Shown here piece after piece: positions 35,683 through 44,692 of a DNA stretch of 64,000 bases. The notes under the pieces are model-generated. The model did no database searches and had not been told where the DNA came from. It was given only the letters and a program-made list of their open reading frames with translations. How positions within the stretch are numbered: the first letter of the stretch is position 1; the number at the start of each line of letters is the position of its first letter. The translations under genes were made by a program, and so were the position numbers. This DNA comes from Clostridium sartagoforme (lineage in GTDB: Bacteria > Bacillota > Clostridia > Clostridiales > Clostridiaceae): positions 1-64,000 of the forward strand of contig NZ_SRYR01000007.1 in the NCBI RefSeq assembly GCF_004794105.1, written 5' to 3'.

Positions 35683-37104
35683 ATGAAGAATTTAGATTAT
35701 ATAAAGGAAAAATTAAAGAATTCCTTTGATGTAAAATATAGGCCGGTTCAAACAGTATTAGGTAAGGCAACCATTATATTTATAGATGACTTGTGTAATG
35801 GTGAAATGATAAGTGAATATGTGGTATCTCCACTGCGAGGTTTTGGAGATTTATCACCTAAAGGCGGCAAGTTCACTTCTCTGCAAGAGGTAATAGAAAA
35901 TACTTTAGATATAAATGCAGCTGGAATAGCAAAAGATATTGATGACGCTATAATGCATATTTTATCAGGTGATCCAGCAGTTATTTTCGAAGATTATAAG
36001 GAAATAATGTATGTAGAAGCTAAAGGATTCCCTGTAAGAGGAGTAGGAACCCCTGAAACTGAATCTGTATTAAAGGGACCTAGAGAAGGTTTTAATGAGC
36101 TAATTGTAAATAATGTAGCTTTAATTAGAAGGCGTATTAAAAATCCAGCTTTAAAATTTGAAGCTACTGTAGTTGGAGAAAAATCTCAAACATCTGTAGC
36201 AATTTGCTACTTAGATGGAATAGCTCCAGTAGAATTGGTTAATAAAATAAGAAATAAAGTGAAGAACTTAGACCTAAGATTTATTTTAGATACTAATTAT
36301 ATTGAGGATGCATTAAAGAAGCAAAATAGCTTTTTTGATACGGTTGGATATACTGAAAAACCAGATGAAGTATGTGCAAAGCTTTTAGAAGGAAGAGTTG
36401 GAGTTATAGTAGATGGAACACCTTTTGTAATAACAGCCCCATATTTCTTCTTAGAAAACTTTCAAATGCCAGATGACTATTATTTAAATAGGTATTATAC
36501 AAACTTTAATAGAATATTAAGATGGATTGCTTTTTTTGTGGCAGCATTAGCTCCAGGTCTTTATGTAGCAGTAATGACTTATCATTTCGCTATGATTCCA
36601 TCTTTATTTATGTTTAGGCTTGCAGTATCTAGGGCAGGAGTACCATTTCCTACATTTATTGAGGTAATACTCATGATGCTAGCCTTTCAATTTATAAAGG
36701 AAGCTGGACTTAGGCTTCCACAGCCAATAGGTGGCGCTATGAGTATAGTTTCAGCTTTAATATTAGGAGATGCAGCTGTAAATGCAGGAATAGCATCTAG
36801 AATAACAATAATAGTAGTGGCATTAAGTACATTATCATATTTCTTAATTCCTAAACTGTATGGAGCACTATCCTTTTGGGCAATAGTACTAGTATGTTTT
36901 TCAGCAGCTTTTGGAATACCAGGATTTTTAGCAGGTGCACTAATATTTTTAATTCAGCTTGCTGAATTAGATTCAGTTGGATATCAATTTTTATTCCCTG
37001 TTGGAAGTACAAATGAGTATAGATTTAAAGATGTGGTATTAAGGGGATCATTAAGTAAGATATCAAAAGATTTTGTAAAAGAAGGAGAAGAAGATGAGAG
37101 CTAA
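35683..37104 (+). CDS. gerKA: Spore germination receptor A subunit
   Basis: ATG 35683 fits the AGGTGA ribosome site; GTG 35674 and ATG 35677 overlap it. The 473-residue protein has a hydrophilic N-terminal half (CNGEMISEYVVSPLRGFGD, GDPAVIFEDYKEIMYVEAKG, VRGVGTPETESVLKGPREGF, RRRIKNPAL) and a C-terminal half with 4-5 helices (PFPTFIEVILMMLAFQFIKE and RLPQPIGGAMSIVSALILGD). This matches GerA/SpoVAF-family A subunits throughout. It senses nutrient germinants in the spore inner membrane. gerKC overlaps its end by 11 bases. Confidence 0.95.
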   Translation: MKNLDYIKEKLKNSFDVKYRPVQTVLGKATIIFIDDLCNGEMISEYVVSPLRGFGDLSPKGGKFTSLQEVIENTLDINAAGIAKDIDDAIMHILSGDPAVIFEDYKEIMYVEAKGFPVRGVGTPETESVLKGPREGFNELIVNNVALIRRRIKNPALKFEATVVGEKSQTSVAICYLDGIAPVELVNKIRNKVKNLDLRFILDTNYIEDALKKQNSFFDTVGYTEKPDEVCAKLLEGRVGVIVDGTPFVITAPYFFLENFQMPDDYYLNRYYTNFNRILRWIAFFVAALAPGLYVAVMTYHFAMIPSLFMFRLAVSRAGVPFPTFIEVILMMLAFQFIKEAGLRLPQPIGGAMSIVSALILGDAAVNAGIASRITIIVVALSTLSYFLIPKLYGALSFWAIVLVCFSAAFGIPGFLAGALIFLIQLAELDSVGYQFLFPVGSTNEYRFKDVVLRGSLSKISKDFVKEGEEDES

Positions 37105-38212
37105 AAGATTTATAAGATTAATAACAGCCTTATTATTTCCAATCCTTTTAGTAGGATGTTTTAATTATAGAGATATAAATAAGGTAACCTTTGCAACTAG
37201 TATTATATTTGATACTGATGATTTTGGAAGATCGGTAGTATATGTAGATTGTATTAAGCCCTATAGAAGTACAAACGAAAGTTCAGATAAGGGCAGAAGG
37301 ATGATATATAAAGGTATAGGAAAAACTGCTCTTGAGGCTTTGAAGGATGTTAATTTAGCTTCAAGTTATGAATTAAATTACTCGCAAAATAGAGCTTATA
37401 TATTTACAGAAAAAGCAGCTAGAGATGGATTAAAAGGTTATTTAGATTTAATTAATAATAATCAAGAGTTTCAAATAAAGCCTGATATCTTTGTCTATTT
37501 TGGAGAGGTGAAGGATTTACTTAAGATAACATCTAATGATGAGGAATATTTAGGTTTATATTTAGAAGAGTTAGTACATAGAAATAAAAGGAATCCTAGA
37601 GCAATAAGAGCTAATATTAATGAGTATTTAAGCAAGTCTATAGAGGACGATAAAACTTATATAGTTGGAGCAATAGAAATAAGAGATGATGCTTTAGATA
37701 AAAAAATTCAAATTGGTGGAGGCGCAGTTATAAAAGATAGCAAATTAATTAATAGATTAGAAGCAAAAGATGCTTTAAGTTATAATTTATTAATGGATAA
37801 TGTAGCAAAAGGAACATTAGAAATTGCTAATCCACAATCAGATGGAAGTTTTATAACTCTAGAAATACTATCTAACTCTACTAGAAGTGATATAATATAT
37901 GAAGATAATAAAATTAAACTTGTGAAAGATTTAGAAATGAAAGTTTCAATAGCAGAAGCTCAAGATAGTTTTATAGTAGATAAAGAAACTTTAACATATA
38001 TAAAAGCAGCTAAAGAAATGGAAGTACAAAGTTATTTAAAAAATATATTTGATACTTATAAAAATGAAGGATTAGATATATTTGAAATACAAAGATTATT
38101 AGATGTAAAGTATTCAAATATAGAGATAGAAGACCCATTAAGCATAACAGAACTAGAGGCAAATGTTAATATAATCATGGAGGGAACAGGAATTGTGAAG
38201 GACAGTCTTTAA
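37094..38212 (+). CDS. gerKC: Spore germination receptor C subunit (Ger(x)C lipoprotein)
   Basis: The 372-residue product has a lipoprotein signal with PILLVGC and then NYRDINKVTFATSIIFD, the start of Ger(x)C proteins. The C-terminal domain includes IKAAKEMEVQSYLKNIFDTY, as in GerAC/GerBC. It is anchored at the outer face of the spore inner membrane and completes the receptor with gerKA and gerKB. GAAGGAGAAG lies inside the end of gerKA. A weak CACAATTGTG hairpin with T-run follows at 38,221-38,240. Confidence 0.93.
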   Translation: MRAKRFIRLITALLFPILLVGCFNYRDINKVTFATSIIFDTDDFGRSVVYVDCIKPYRSTNESSDKGRRMIYKGIGKTALEALKDVNLASSYELNYSQNRAYIFTEKAARDGLKGYLDLINNNQEFQIKPDIFVYFGEVKDLLKITSNDEEYLGLYLEELVHRNKRNPRAIRANINEYLSKSIEDDKTYIVGAIEIRDDALDKKIQIGGGAVIKDSKLINRLEAKDALSYNLLMDNVAKGTLEIANPQSDGSFITLEILSNSTRSDIIYEDNKIKLVKDLEMKVSIAEAQDSFIVDKETLTYIKAAKEMEVQSYLKNIFDTYKNEGLDIFEIQRLLDVKYSNIEIEDPLSITELEANVNIIMEGTGIVKDSL

Positions 38213-38346
38213 AAATTATTCACAATTGTGGTTTTTTAAGGAAATATAGGTAAAAGATATTGATATTAAGTAAGAAATAAAGTAATATTAATTTATAGGG
38301 AAAAATAATTCGATTCATACTATTTGAAAGAAAATAGGGAGGGAGT

Positions 38347-39435
38347 ATGGACGATTATAAGTTAAAATATGAGCAAACAAAGTCTGAGTATGAAAGTTAT
38401 CAAAGAATCACTGAAAGTAAGCTGCAGGAATTAAGCACAATTAATGTTCAGTATGAAAAAAACTTAGATATGCTTTCTAATGTGCTCTTTATTAGTAATT
38501 ATGTAAACTCTAACTTAAGCAGTAAAAATATAATACCAATTATTAATGATATGATAATTGGGATTATTGGTGTTACCCAATCTACTGTTTATTTAAAAGA
38601 AGAAGAGATTTTTGTAATAAGTGCTACTAATGGTACAAAGGAAAGTATTAAGTTAACTGGCGAATGCATTAAATATATAGATCAGCATAAAACTTTTATT
38701 TTAAATTCTAAGATACCAATTACAAAAGATGAGGTCAACAAAATATGTATTCACTCAAGGATGGGTGTGCCTATAAAGGTTGGAGAAGAGTGTATAGGTT
38801 ACATTGTAGTTGATCATACACATTTTAATTTCTTAAATGAGTTCCATGAGCTATTTTTAAATACTATAGCTAATCAAATAGCAATTGCTTTAGAAAATGC
38901 TATACTCTATAAGAAAATAGAAAAAGCTGCAAAGACTGATTCATTGCTTGGAATATATCATAGAAGAACCTTTTATGAAATTATAAATGAGAGGTTGACT
39001 GAAGAGGATATTAAAAAGTATGCAATAGTTATGGTAGACTTAGATGATTTTAAGAAAATTAATGATACATTAGGACATCTATTTGGAGATAAAGTTTTAA
39101 TAGAAACTACTAAGCTTATAAGAGAAAAATTAGGACCAAAAGATATATTAGCACGATATGGTGGAGAAGAGTTAATCTTATATATAGATTGTAATTGTCC
39201 AGTTAATGAAATCTTTAATAAAATTGACAGTATTAGAGAAGCCATAAGTAAGAATTTTATTCAAGATGGTAATATAAGAAAAAGCATAACAGCTAGTTTT
39301 GGACTAGGATTTTATCCCTATGATGGTGATACTATAGAAGCAGTTATAAAAACTGCCGATCAGTATTTATACAAGGCAAAAGACGCAGGAAAAAATAAAG
39401 TTTTAGGTTCACATAAATATATGTATGTAGATTAG
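38347..39435 (+). CDS. GAF-GGDEF diguanylate cyclase
   Basis: The 362-residue cytoplasmic protein starts with a short coiled coil (residues 1-45), then a GAF-like sensor (about 50-185: FISNYVNSNLSS, SRMGVPIKVGEECIGYIVVD), then GGDEF (about 195-355). The active loop reads RYGGEEL, an accepted variant, and the metal Asp lies in MVDLDDFKKINDTLGHLFGD. The usual inhibitory RxxD site five residues before GGEEL reads GPKD, so product inhibition is probably absent. It should make cyclic di-GMP. RBS GGGAGGGAG. Confidence 0.9.
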   Translation: MDDYKLKYEQTKSEYESYQRITESKLQELSTINVQYEKNLDMLSNVLFISNYVNSNLSSKNIIPIINDMIIGIIGVTQSTVYLKEEEIFVISATNGTKESIKLTGECIKYIDQHKTFILNSKIPITKDEVNKICIHSRMGVPIKVGEECIGYIVVDHTHFNFLNEFHELFLNTIANQIAIALENAILYKKIEKAAKTDSLLGIYHRRTFYEIINERLTEEDIKKYAIVMVDLDDFKKINDTLGHLFGDKVLIETTKLIREKLGPKDILARYGGEELILYIDCNCPVNEIFNKIDSIREAISKNFIQDGNIRKSITASFGLGFYPYDGDTIEAVIKTADQYLYKAKDAGKNKVLGSHKYMYVD

Positions 39436-39436
39436 T

Positions 39437-39472
39437 AAAGATAGGGAAACTAATAGTATCTCTATCTTTTTG
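39437..39472 (+). terminator. Terminator of the diguanylate cyclase gene
   Basis: AAAGATAG-GGA / TCT-CTATCTTT stem followed by TTTTT. Confidence 0.8.
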
Positions 39473-39564
39473 CTTTATTATAGAATATATTGTAAATATT
39501 TTCAGTAATAAAGAATATACTAAAAGTAAGAGAATAAAAAAATTTATTAAAGGAGTGGATTCCA

Positions 39565-39978
39565 ATGATTCAAGTTTTTTGTGCAAAGAGAGGTTCAGGA
39601 AAATCTAAAAAGTTAATTGAGATGGCAAATGAGGTCTCAATAAATTCTAAAGGTGATACAGTTTATATCGATGACGATTCAAGACGTATGATGCAACTAA
39701 ATAAAAAAATAAGGTTTGTTGACACTGAGGAATTAGACATAGTTGATTGTGATAGCTTTTATGGCTTACTCTGTGGTGTAGTATCCCAAAATTATGATGT
39801 TGAAAATATTTATATTGATGCTTTATCGAATATAATAAATAAAAATATAGCTGAATCAATTACTCTGTTCAAAAAAATAAAGGAATTCTCTCAAAGATTT
39901 AATGTGAATCTATTTATCAATTTAAATTGTGAATGTCTAGAAGAGCTTCCAGACTTCATAAAATCCTACGCAGCTTAA
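39565..39978 (+). CDS. Small P-loop protein of unknown function
   Basis: The 137-residue protein begins MIQVFCAKRGSGKSKK, a Walker A-like loop (A-x4-GKS), and contains NIYIDALSNII and NVNLFINLNC as possible Walker B-type strands. The length and the lack of further motifs suggest a minimal P-loop NTPase domain. I know it only as a small ATPase-like clostridial protein. RBS AAAGGAG. It stands alone between two terminator or repeat regions. A nucleotide-binding role is inferred from the loop alone. Confidence 0.7.
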   Translation: MIQVFCAKRGSGKSKKLIEMANEVSINSKGDTVYIDDDSRRMMQLNKKIRFVDTEELDIVDCDSFYGLLCGVVSQNYDVENIYIDALSNIINKNIAESITLFKKIKEFSQRFNVNLFINLNCECLEELPDFIKSYAA

Positions 39979-39994
39979 TTGTAGTAAATTCTGT

Positions 39995-40597
39995 AGGAGT
40001 CTTTACCATTATTATGCTGGTCTAATCTCGTAAACTATAAGTCGGCTTACACACAATATGTTAAAGACTCCTTGAATATTTTAATCTTATATATCTAAGT
40101 AAACTACAGGAAAAATTCAGACGAGCTGAATTTTTACGATTGTCATAAGTGTGAATATAAAGTCAAGGATAAATAGATAGTTCCATAAGCTTATAGCTGC
40201 AAAAAGAGCCACTGAATACTTAGTGAAGTTGAATGAAAGAATAACTGAACTTAGTGTGAAAGTCCATCTACTAAAGCTTAACTGAAGTAGATGAATCTAT
40301 TAGAAATTAGAAAACTGCTAAGAAAAGAGTTAAAAAAAAACTAAGCCAAGTTCAGACCAAGCAACAACTCTAAGGCCAAGTAGTTTTTGCTTTATCAAGA
40401 ACTTTTTGATTTTAATATATACCTATTTTACAGTATATTTATCTATGTGATAGTCCCATAATTTAAAATCAAAATATAATTATTAACTTTTTTACTTTAA
40501 ACAATTTTGAATATAATTATATATTTAAGATATCTATGTTAGCATCTCAATGAGACTTTGAGAGATTAGTGTTAGAAGAATATCTGCTAACAAATAA
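39995..40597. repeat. Composite repeat region: short hairpin, inverted family 1 copy D, half family 5
   Basis: 39,995-40,072 repeats the AGGAGT...GTTAAAGACTCCT hairpin of 26.2 kb. 40,151-40,455 is a diverged, longer family 1 copy in reverse orientation: its reverse complement contains AAAAACTACTTGGCCTTAGA and GAGTTGTTGCTTGGTCTGA, and GATAAATA/TATTTATC pair at its ends. 40,482-40,560 matches the left half of family 5. No ORF is seen. Confidence 0.65.
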
Positions 40598-41812
40598 TTA
40601 TTCAACTAACTCTAATACTTTATTTATACACTTATCGTCACTAAAATTCTTTGTTCTTTTTGGATTTTCAATTATATAATCTGGAGTAGTTTTAAATTCT
40701 TCATTACATATCCCGGAATTAGTTAAATACATATCGCTAGCCATTCTAACAATTAATCCACTATTTTTAAGCTTAAATAATACAGGATCATATCCACCAC
40801 CATCACCAGCTGTAGTTTCTCCAATTAAAGTAGCAATACCATTTTCCTTGCAAAATATTGAAAATGATTCAGCTGCTGAAAATACAACCTTATCAACTAG
40901 CAAATAAATATCTCCTTTAAAATTTATACTATCTTTTGATTCTACAATCCAATCGCTTTTAGTAAAAGATTTAAATTTACTAGTTATTTCAACAGGGCCA
41001 TTATTTACTATTTCTTTTGGTAAATCTTTAATATCTTTTGTATTAATATCCCTTGATTTAACATAGTTATTTATTATAGCACTATCTCTAAATAAAATAT
41101 AACCTGAAGTATTATATGACTTTGGAATGATTCTGGAGATTACTTCTTCCCAATATGCATCATTCCCTCCAGAATTACCTCTTATATCAATTACTATTGA
41201 TTCATGATTTTCCAATGTCTTAATATATTCAGAAGTTATACTTATATTTTCTTCAATAGATTCACCTCTGGGAGTCATTTCTGGTAGAAATATATATCCA
41301 ACTTTTTCTTCTACTATATCCTTTAATATTAAATCTTCCGTAGAAAATGTTTTTTTATTAAATTCTATTTTGCCTATACTTTCATATCTTTTTTTTACAA
41401 TCTCATCATCAAAAAAATCATACCAGCCCAATCTATCATAAGCATTAGTAACAATTTCAAAAAAACTAGAATCACTAATAACGTGAGTATGATTATTGTT
41501 TAGATCTGCTAAAATGTTATTTAATTCTTTAATAAAATTAGCATCATTTTTGGTTTTTTTTATTCTTGCTAAATAATTCTCCTTATTAGCAAGCCAATCA
41601 ACATTGTTAACTCTTTTATTCACTTCAAGATATGGATAACTTTTTTCAATTACATCATACATATATAGAAAATCTTCAACCTTTTCCTCTTGAGTAAGAG
41701 TGCTTTTAAAGATATTTATACTTTTATAACCTATTAAAGATAACACCGAAATTAACAGTAATAAAACCAATAAGTGTTTTCTTTTGATTTTCCCCTTAAA
41801 TATCTTTTTCAA
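40598..41812 (-). CDS. S41-family peptidase-like protein, membrane-anchored
   Basis: Start is TTG 41812, seven bases after a GGGGG ribosome site. The 404-residue protein has one N-terminal membrane anchor (about residues 12-30) and a tail-specific protease/tricorn-type S41 core: YIFLPEMTPRG, IVIDIRGNSGGNDAYWEEV, YLLVDKVVFSAAESFSIFCK with the likely nucleophile Ser, and LIGETTAGDGGGYDP. No PDZ domain is evident, so this resembles the shorter S41B-like group. It should act outside the membrane on peptides or proteins. It is the distal gene of a reverse-strand accessory block. Confidence 0.85.
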   Translation of the reverse strand: MKKIFKGKIKRKHLLVLLLLISVLSLIGYKSINIFKSTLTQEEKVEDFLYMYDVIEKSYPYLEVNKRVNNVDWLANKENYLARIKKTKNDANFIKELNNILADLNNNHTHVISDSSFFEIVTNAYDRLGWYDFFDDEIVKKRYESIGKIEFNKKTFSTEDLILKDIVEEKVGYIFLPEMTPRGESIEENISITSEYIKTLENHESIVIDIRGNSGGNDAYWEEVISRIIPKSYNTSGYILFRDSAIINNYVKSRDINTKDIKDLPKEIVNNGPVEITSKFKSFTKSDWIVESKDSINFKGDIYLLVDKVVFSAAESFSIFCKENGIATLIGETTAGDGGGYDPVLFKLKNSGLIVRMASDMYLTNSGICNEEFKTTPDYIIENPKRTKNFSDDKCINKVLELVE

Positions 41813-41850
41813 ATTTTTACCCCCTTGTTTATATAATAAGAATATAGTAG

Positions 41851-42414
41851 CTATAAGCTTGCTTTATTTAACAATACATATTTCATATCATCAAAAGTTA
41901 AATTAAGTTGCTTAGCAAAATACTTACTTTGCTTTACAAATTTAAATCCGCATTTTTCTATAACTCTTTTGGATTGCGTGTTAGAGGAAAAGTGGAATAT
42001 TGTCAATGCATCTAGCTTGCATGTATTAAAACAAAATTTAATTACTTCTGTAAGTGCTTCAGGCATTAATCCATTTCCCCAATATTCTTTAGATAAAACG
42101 TATCCCACTTCCTTAAGTTTAAGATGTGAATAAGAATTTTCATCATTAGCCCATGATTTATGTAATCCTAATGAACCAATTACCTTATTATTCTCTTTAT
42201 AGACGATTGCAAAGACGTTTTTCCCTGAAATAAATGACTGTAATATATTTTCTGAAACTTCAATTGAGTCATGATGTTTCCAACCTGCCATTTCACCAAC
42301 ACCAGGAGTTGATGCATACTGGTAAAAGTCCTTTAGATCAGTTTCTTTCCATGGCCTTAAAATCAACCTTTCAGTTTCTAAAGTAGTTTTTGTAATATCA
42401 ATAGTTATATCCAT
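41851..42414 (-). CDS. GNAT N-acetyltransferase (RimJ/RimL type)
   Basis: A 187-residue acetyltransferase with TERLILRPWKETDLKDFYQY, AIVYKENNKVIGSLGLHKSW, VGYVLSKEYWGNGLMPEALT (acetyl-CoA site) and SKRVIEKCGFKFVKQSKYF. These are the motifs of the RimJ/RimL-like group, which acetylates N-terminal amines of proteins or small amines. AGGAGGGG precedes the ATG. The S41 gene follows by 38 bases, so the two may be cotranscribed. Substrate unknown. Confidence 0.92.
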   Translation of the reverse strand: MDITIDITKTTLETERLILRPWKETDLKDFYQYASTPGVGEMAGWKHHDSIEVSENILQSFISGKNVFAIVYKENNKVIGSLGLHKSWANDENSYSHLKLKEVGYVLSKEYWGNGLMPEALTEVIKFCFNTCKLDALTIFHFSSNTQSKRVIEKCGFKFVKQSKYFAKQLNLTFDDMKYVLLNKASL

Positions 42415-42447
42415 GTTACCCCTCCTAATACTAATAATTTATATAGT

Positions 42448-42666
42448 CTATTTATGCTTTTTCTCAATAATTATATTTATTAGTCCTATAGTAAATACTA
42501 GAATACCAATTGTCATAACTGAATGTATAAAACCATTTAATAGAGTAGTGTACTCACCTGATAGATTTTTATTAGAATAGAGTGCATTAATCATAAAGTA
42601 GCCTATAGGTGAACTAAATAATATTATTATAATACCTGATAAAAAGTATTTGAGTTGATTTTTCAT
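42448..42666 (-). CDS. Small two-helix membrane protein (72 aa)
   Basis: The start is set at 42666, where TAAGGAGG lies 5-6 bases upstream; a longer in-frame reading to 42756 has no ribosome site. The 72-residue product has two hydrophobic segments (YFLSGIIIILFSSPIGYFM and SVMTIGILVFTIGLINIII) and a basic C-terminus. I do not recognise it. It precedes the GNAT gene by 33 bases and is probably cotranscribed with it. Confidence 0.65.
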   Translation of the reverse strand: MKNQLKYFLSGIIIILFSSPIGYFMINALYSNKNLSGEYTTLLNGFIHSVMTIGILVFTIGLINIIIEKKHK

Positions 42667-43053
42667 AAAATACCTCCTTATAATTCTTGGAAAAGTAAAG
42701 TTGTGACTTCGTTGAAAGATTTTTGCTAAGTAATATTCTTTAATTGGTAAAGACATTTTTATAGTATATAAATTGACTTGATTATGATTTTAAGACTAAA
42801 AAATAGCGTATTATTTGAATTTAGAATCGTATAGTTATTTAGATTTATATTATAGGTATAAATAAATTTTTTCTGAATAATGTAGAATTTTTTACTTTTT
42901 ATAGTAATGATTTTTGTCATTATCTATTACATCAAAGTTACTATCTTGAATATAGTAGAATATAATTTACCGAATTATGTTATTAAGTTTTATCTATTGG
43001 TAGAGTGAAATATTCAATCTATTTACTAAATAAATTGGAAATTGTCATAAAGT
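42667..43053. other. Intergenic region without identified content
   Basis: An AT-rich stretch with no supported gene on either strand. It must hold the promoter of the 72-aa gene and the end of the lipoprotein transcript; no clear hairpin or promoter stands out. Confidence 0.4.
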
Positions 43054-43671
43054 TTATGAAAGTTGATTCTGGCTAAATCGCACAGTTATAGCATACACAT
43101 GCTCATAACCAAGTTTTTCATATTCCTCTGGATTCTCAAAATATTCTACATTATATGTAGAAATTTCGTTTTTTGAAGTAATTATTTGAATAACTAAAGG
43201 AATTTCTTCTTCATAAGTAATTTCTGTTTTATCAGATAGCGTTGAAGTTGCATATCCCATATCAGGAAACTCATAATCAAATTCTTCCTTGTACGAAGTA
43301 GCAGAAACAGTATGGTCACTTTGAATAGCAACTCTTAACTCATCTGTAATTTTGACAAAAGCAAGTGCGATTCGCCCCTCTATATCTGTAGATACTTGCC
43401 CCCCTTCACCTCTTACAAGTTTCCAATCACCATCTACTAACTCATAAGTGTTAATCTGCATACTCTGCACAGTATCATCTAAAACAAAATCAAAAATGTG
43501 TTGTTCAGTATTTGCTCCCAACAAATCAGCAATACTTTGTTCTTCCTCAGTTAACTGTGCAACTTTAATATACATTTCATATCCTTTATTATCTTTCATA
43601 ACTTTACTTGTACAACCACAAAGCACTATTACTATTAACAGGGATAATAAAGCAGTCAATACTTTTTTCAT
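43054..43671 (-). CDS. Unrecognised lipoprotein
   Basis: The 205-residue product has a lipoprotein signal peptide ending VLCGC. The mature part is acidic (LTEEEQSIADLLGANTEQHI, then a beta-rich domain with DGDWKLVRGEGGQVST), so it is probably an exported small beta-sandwich domain. I do not recognise the family. AGGAGG lies upstream of the ATG. Neighbours on the same strand are small membrane genes, one of them broken. No function is assigned. Confidence 0.75.
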   Translation of the reverse strand: MKKVLTALLSLLIVIVLCGCTSKVMKDNKGYEMYIKVAQLTEEEQSIADLLGANTEQHIFDFVLDDTVQSMQINTYELVDGDWKLVRGEGGQVSTDIEGRIALAFVKITDELRVAIQSDHTVSATSYKEEFDYEFPDMGYATSTLSDKTEITYEEEIPLVIQIITSKNEISTYNVEYFENPEEYEKLGYEHVYAITVRFSQNQLS

Positions 43672-43792
43672 ACAGAATCCTCCTATAAATTCTAATCTAT
43701 CTATAGAAATTTAAAATAAATATAATTCAAAAATACAATATTTATCTGATTCCATAGTATTGGATTTTCAAATCTCATTTACTAGCAGTAAT

Positions 43793-44089
43793 TTATAATA
43801 ATGTATTTGTTATTGTTAAAACAAATATTATTGAAATAAATACTATAGATATTGCTTTTCCTGATTTTGCAAGGTAATCATTCTTATATTTGTATCCTAT
43901 AAATAGAGATATAAATAATAAAATTAGAGAAATTATCAGAGCAGGGAATGATACTCCAATTGAGTTTAAAAAGTGTTTTCCTAACTCTTTTCAATTCCAG
44001 AAAGTAAATGAAAACATTGCTCCAATTATAGAAAGAAATAAAGAAAGACTTCCTATCCCCAATTTTTTAGCAGTAGTTATTTGACTCAT
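43793..44089 (-). pseudogene. Small three-helix membrane protein interrupted by an in-frame TGA
   Basis: A 99-codon reverse-strand frame runs from ATG 44089 (GGAGAG six bases before) to TAA 43793, broken only by TGA at 43991-43993 after codon 32 (SFTFWN-stop-KELGKHF). Both sides read as coherent membrane segments (LGIGSLSLFLSIIGAMF before; FPALIISLILLFISLFIG and SIVFISIIFVLTITNTLL after). No start with a ribosome site follows the stop. The simplest view is a recent nonsense mutation. A sequencing error or readthrough is possible. Confidence 0.65.
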
Positions 44090-44264
44090 ATATTTCTCTC
44101 CTTACATATAACTTTATTTAAATATTTTATGAAAACTAAATAATGTTATCCTTAATTATAACATATTTTACCAAGAAGTATATTAGAGGGTTTATGAATG
44201 CTATAATTTTTAATTACTTGTAAGAATTTTATATTAGAAAAAGTATGCAACTTCAAATAAAAAA

Positions 44265-44297
44265 ATACCGTATATTCATTATTGAATAGTACGGTAT
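44265..44297 (-). terminator. Terminator after the reverse family 2 copy
   Basis: ATACCGTA-TATTCA / TGAATA-TACGGTAT hairpin, with TTTTTTT following in the reverse direction. It ends the transcript from the 87-aa gene at 44,692. Confidence 0.88.
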
Positions 44298-44318
44298 CAG
44301 CATTTATCTACATTTAAT

Positions 44319-44400
44319 TTTATCCGATCGCTACCATTGCTAAAACTTCTTCTTCTACAAGTGGGAGCTAAGCACTGCTACGCGCCTGGATTAGAATCAC
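44319..44400 (-). repeat. Family 2 structured element, copy 2 (reverse, shortened)
   Basis: Reads on the reverse strand GTGATTCTAATCCAGGCGCG, then GTAGCAGTGCTTAGCTCCC, ending TAGCAATGGTAGCGATCGGA. The first hairpin arm present in copies 1 and 4 is deleted, and the CTCCC/GGGAG stem is degenerate. It lies in the 3' UTR of the 87-aa gene, before a terminator, as copy 1 does after galU. Confidence 0.7.
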
Positions 44401-44428
44401 TTTATATTCGTAACTTAAAAAATAATTT

Positions 44429-44692
44429 TTATAAATTAATTAGATATATAAATATTGCTAAAGTTCCTAAAAGAATAGATAAATCAATAATAGCTAATTT
44501 ATTTTCTTTCTTTATGATTGCTATTATAAGAGAAATAATACTTAATATAATATTAATACAAGCTAATATAGGATTAGTAAATAGTCCAGCAAGAAATATA
44601 GATTCTAATAGATATAAGCCTGTAATAATAAATAGAATAATATGTATTATTTTATTTAATTTACTTTTGTTCATAAAAATATTATTTAGCAT
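44429..44692 (-). CDS. Small membrane protein (87 aa)
   Basis: A reverse-strand gene with AAGGAGG nine bases before ATG 44692. The 87-residue product has three hydrophobic segments (IIHIILFIITGLYLLESIFL, LACINIILSIISLIIAII and LSILLGTLAIFIYLINL). An overlapping forward frame covers the same bases, but its start falls inside the family 2 element and it has no ribosome site. The family is not recognised. Confidence 0.65.
   Translation of the reverse strand: MLNNIFMNKSKLNKIIHIILFIITGLYLLESIFLAGLFTNPILACINIILSIISLIIAIIKKENKLAIIDLSILLGTLAIFIYLINL

Noticed and set aside
42667-42756. N-terminal extension of the 72-aa membrane protein to ATG 42756
   Set aside because: No ribosome site precedes it, and the extension is not hydrophobic or signal-like; TAAGGAGG supports the start at 42666.
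43890-44084. Forward 64-aa frame
   Set aside because: It is the antisense shadow of the interrupted reverse-strand membrane gene and has no ribosome site.
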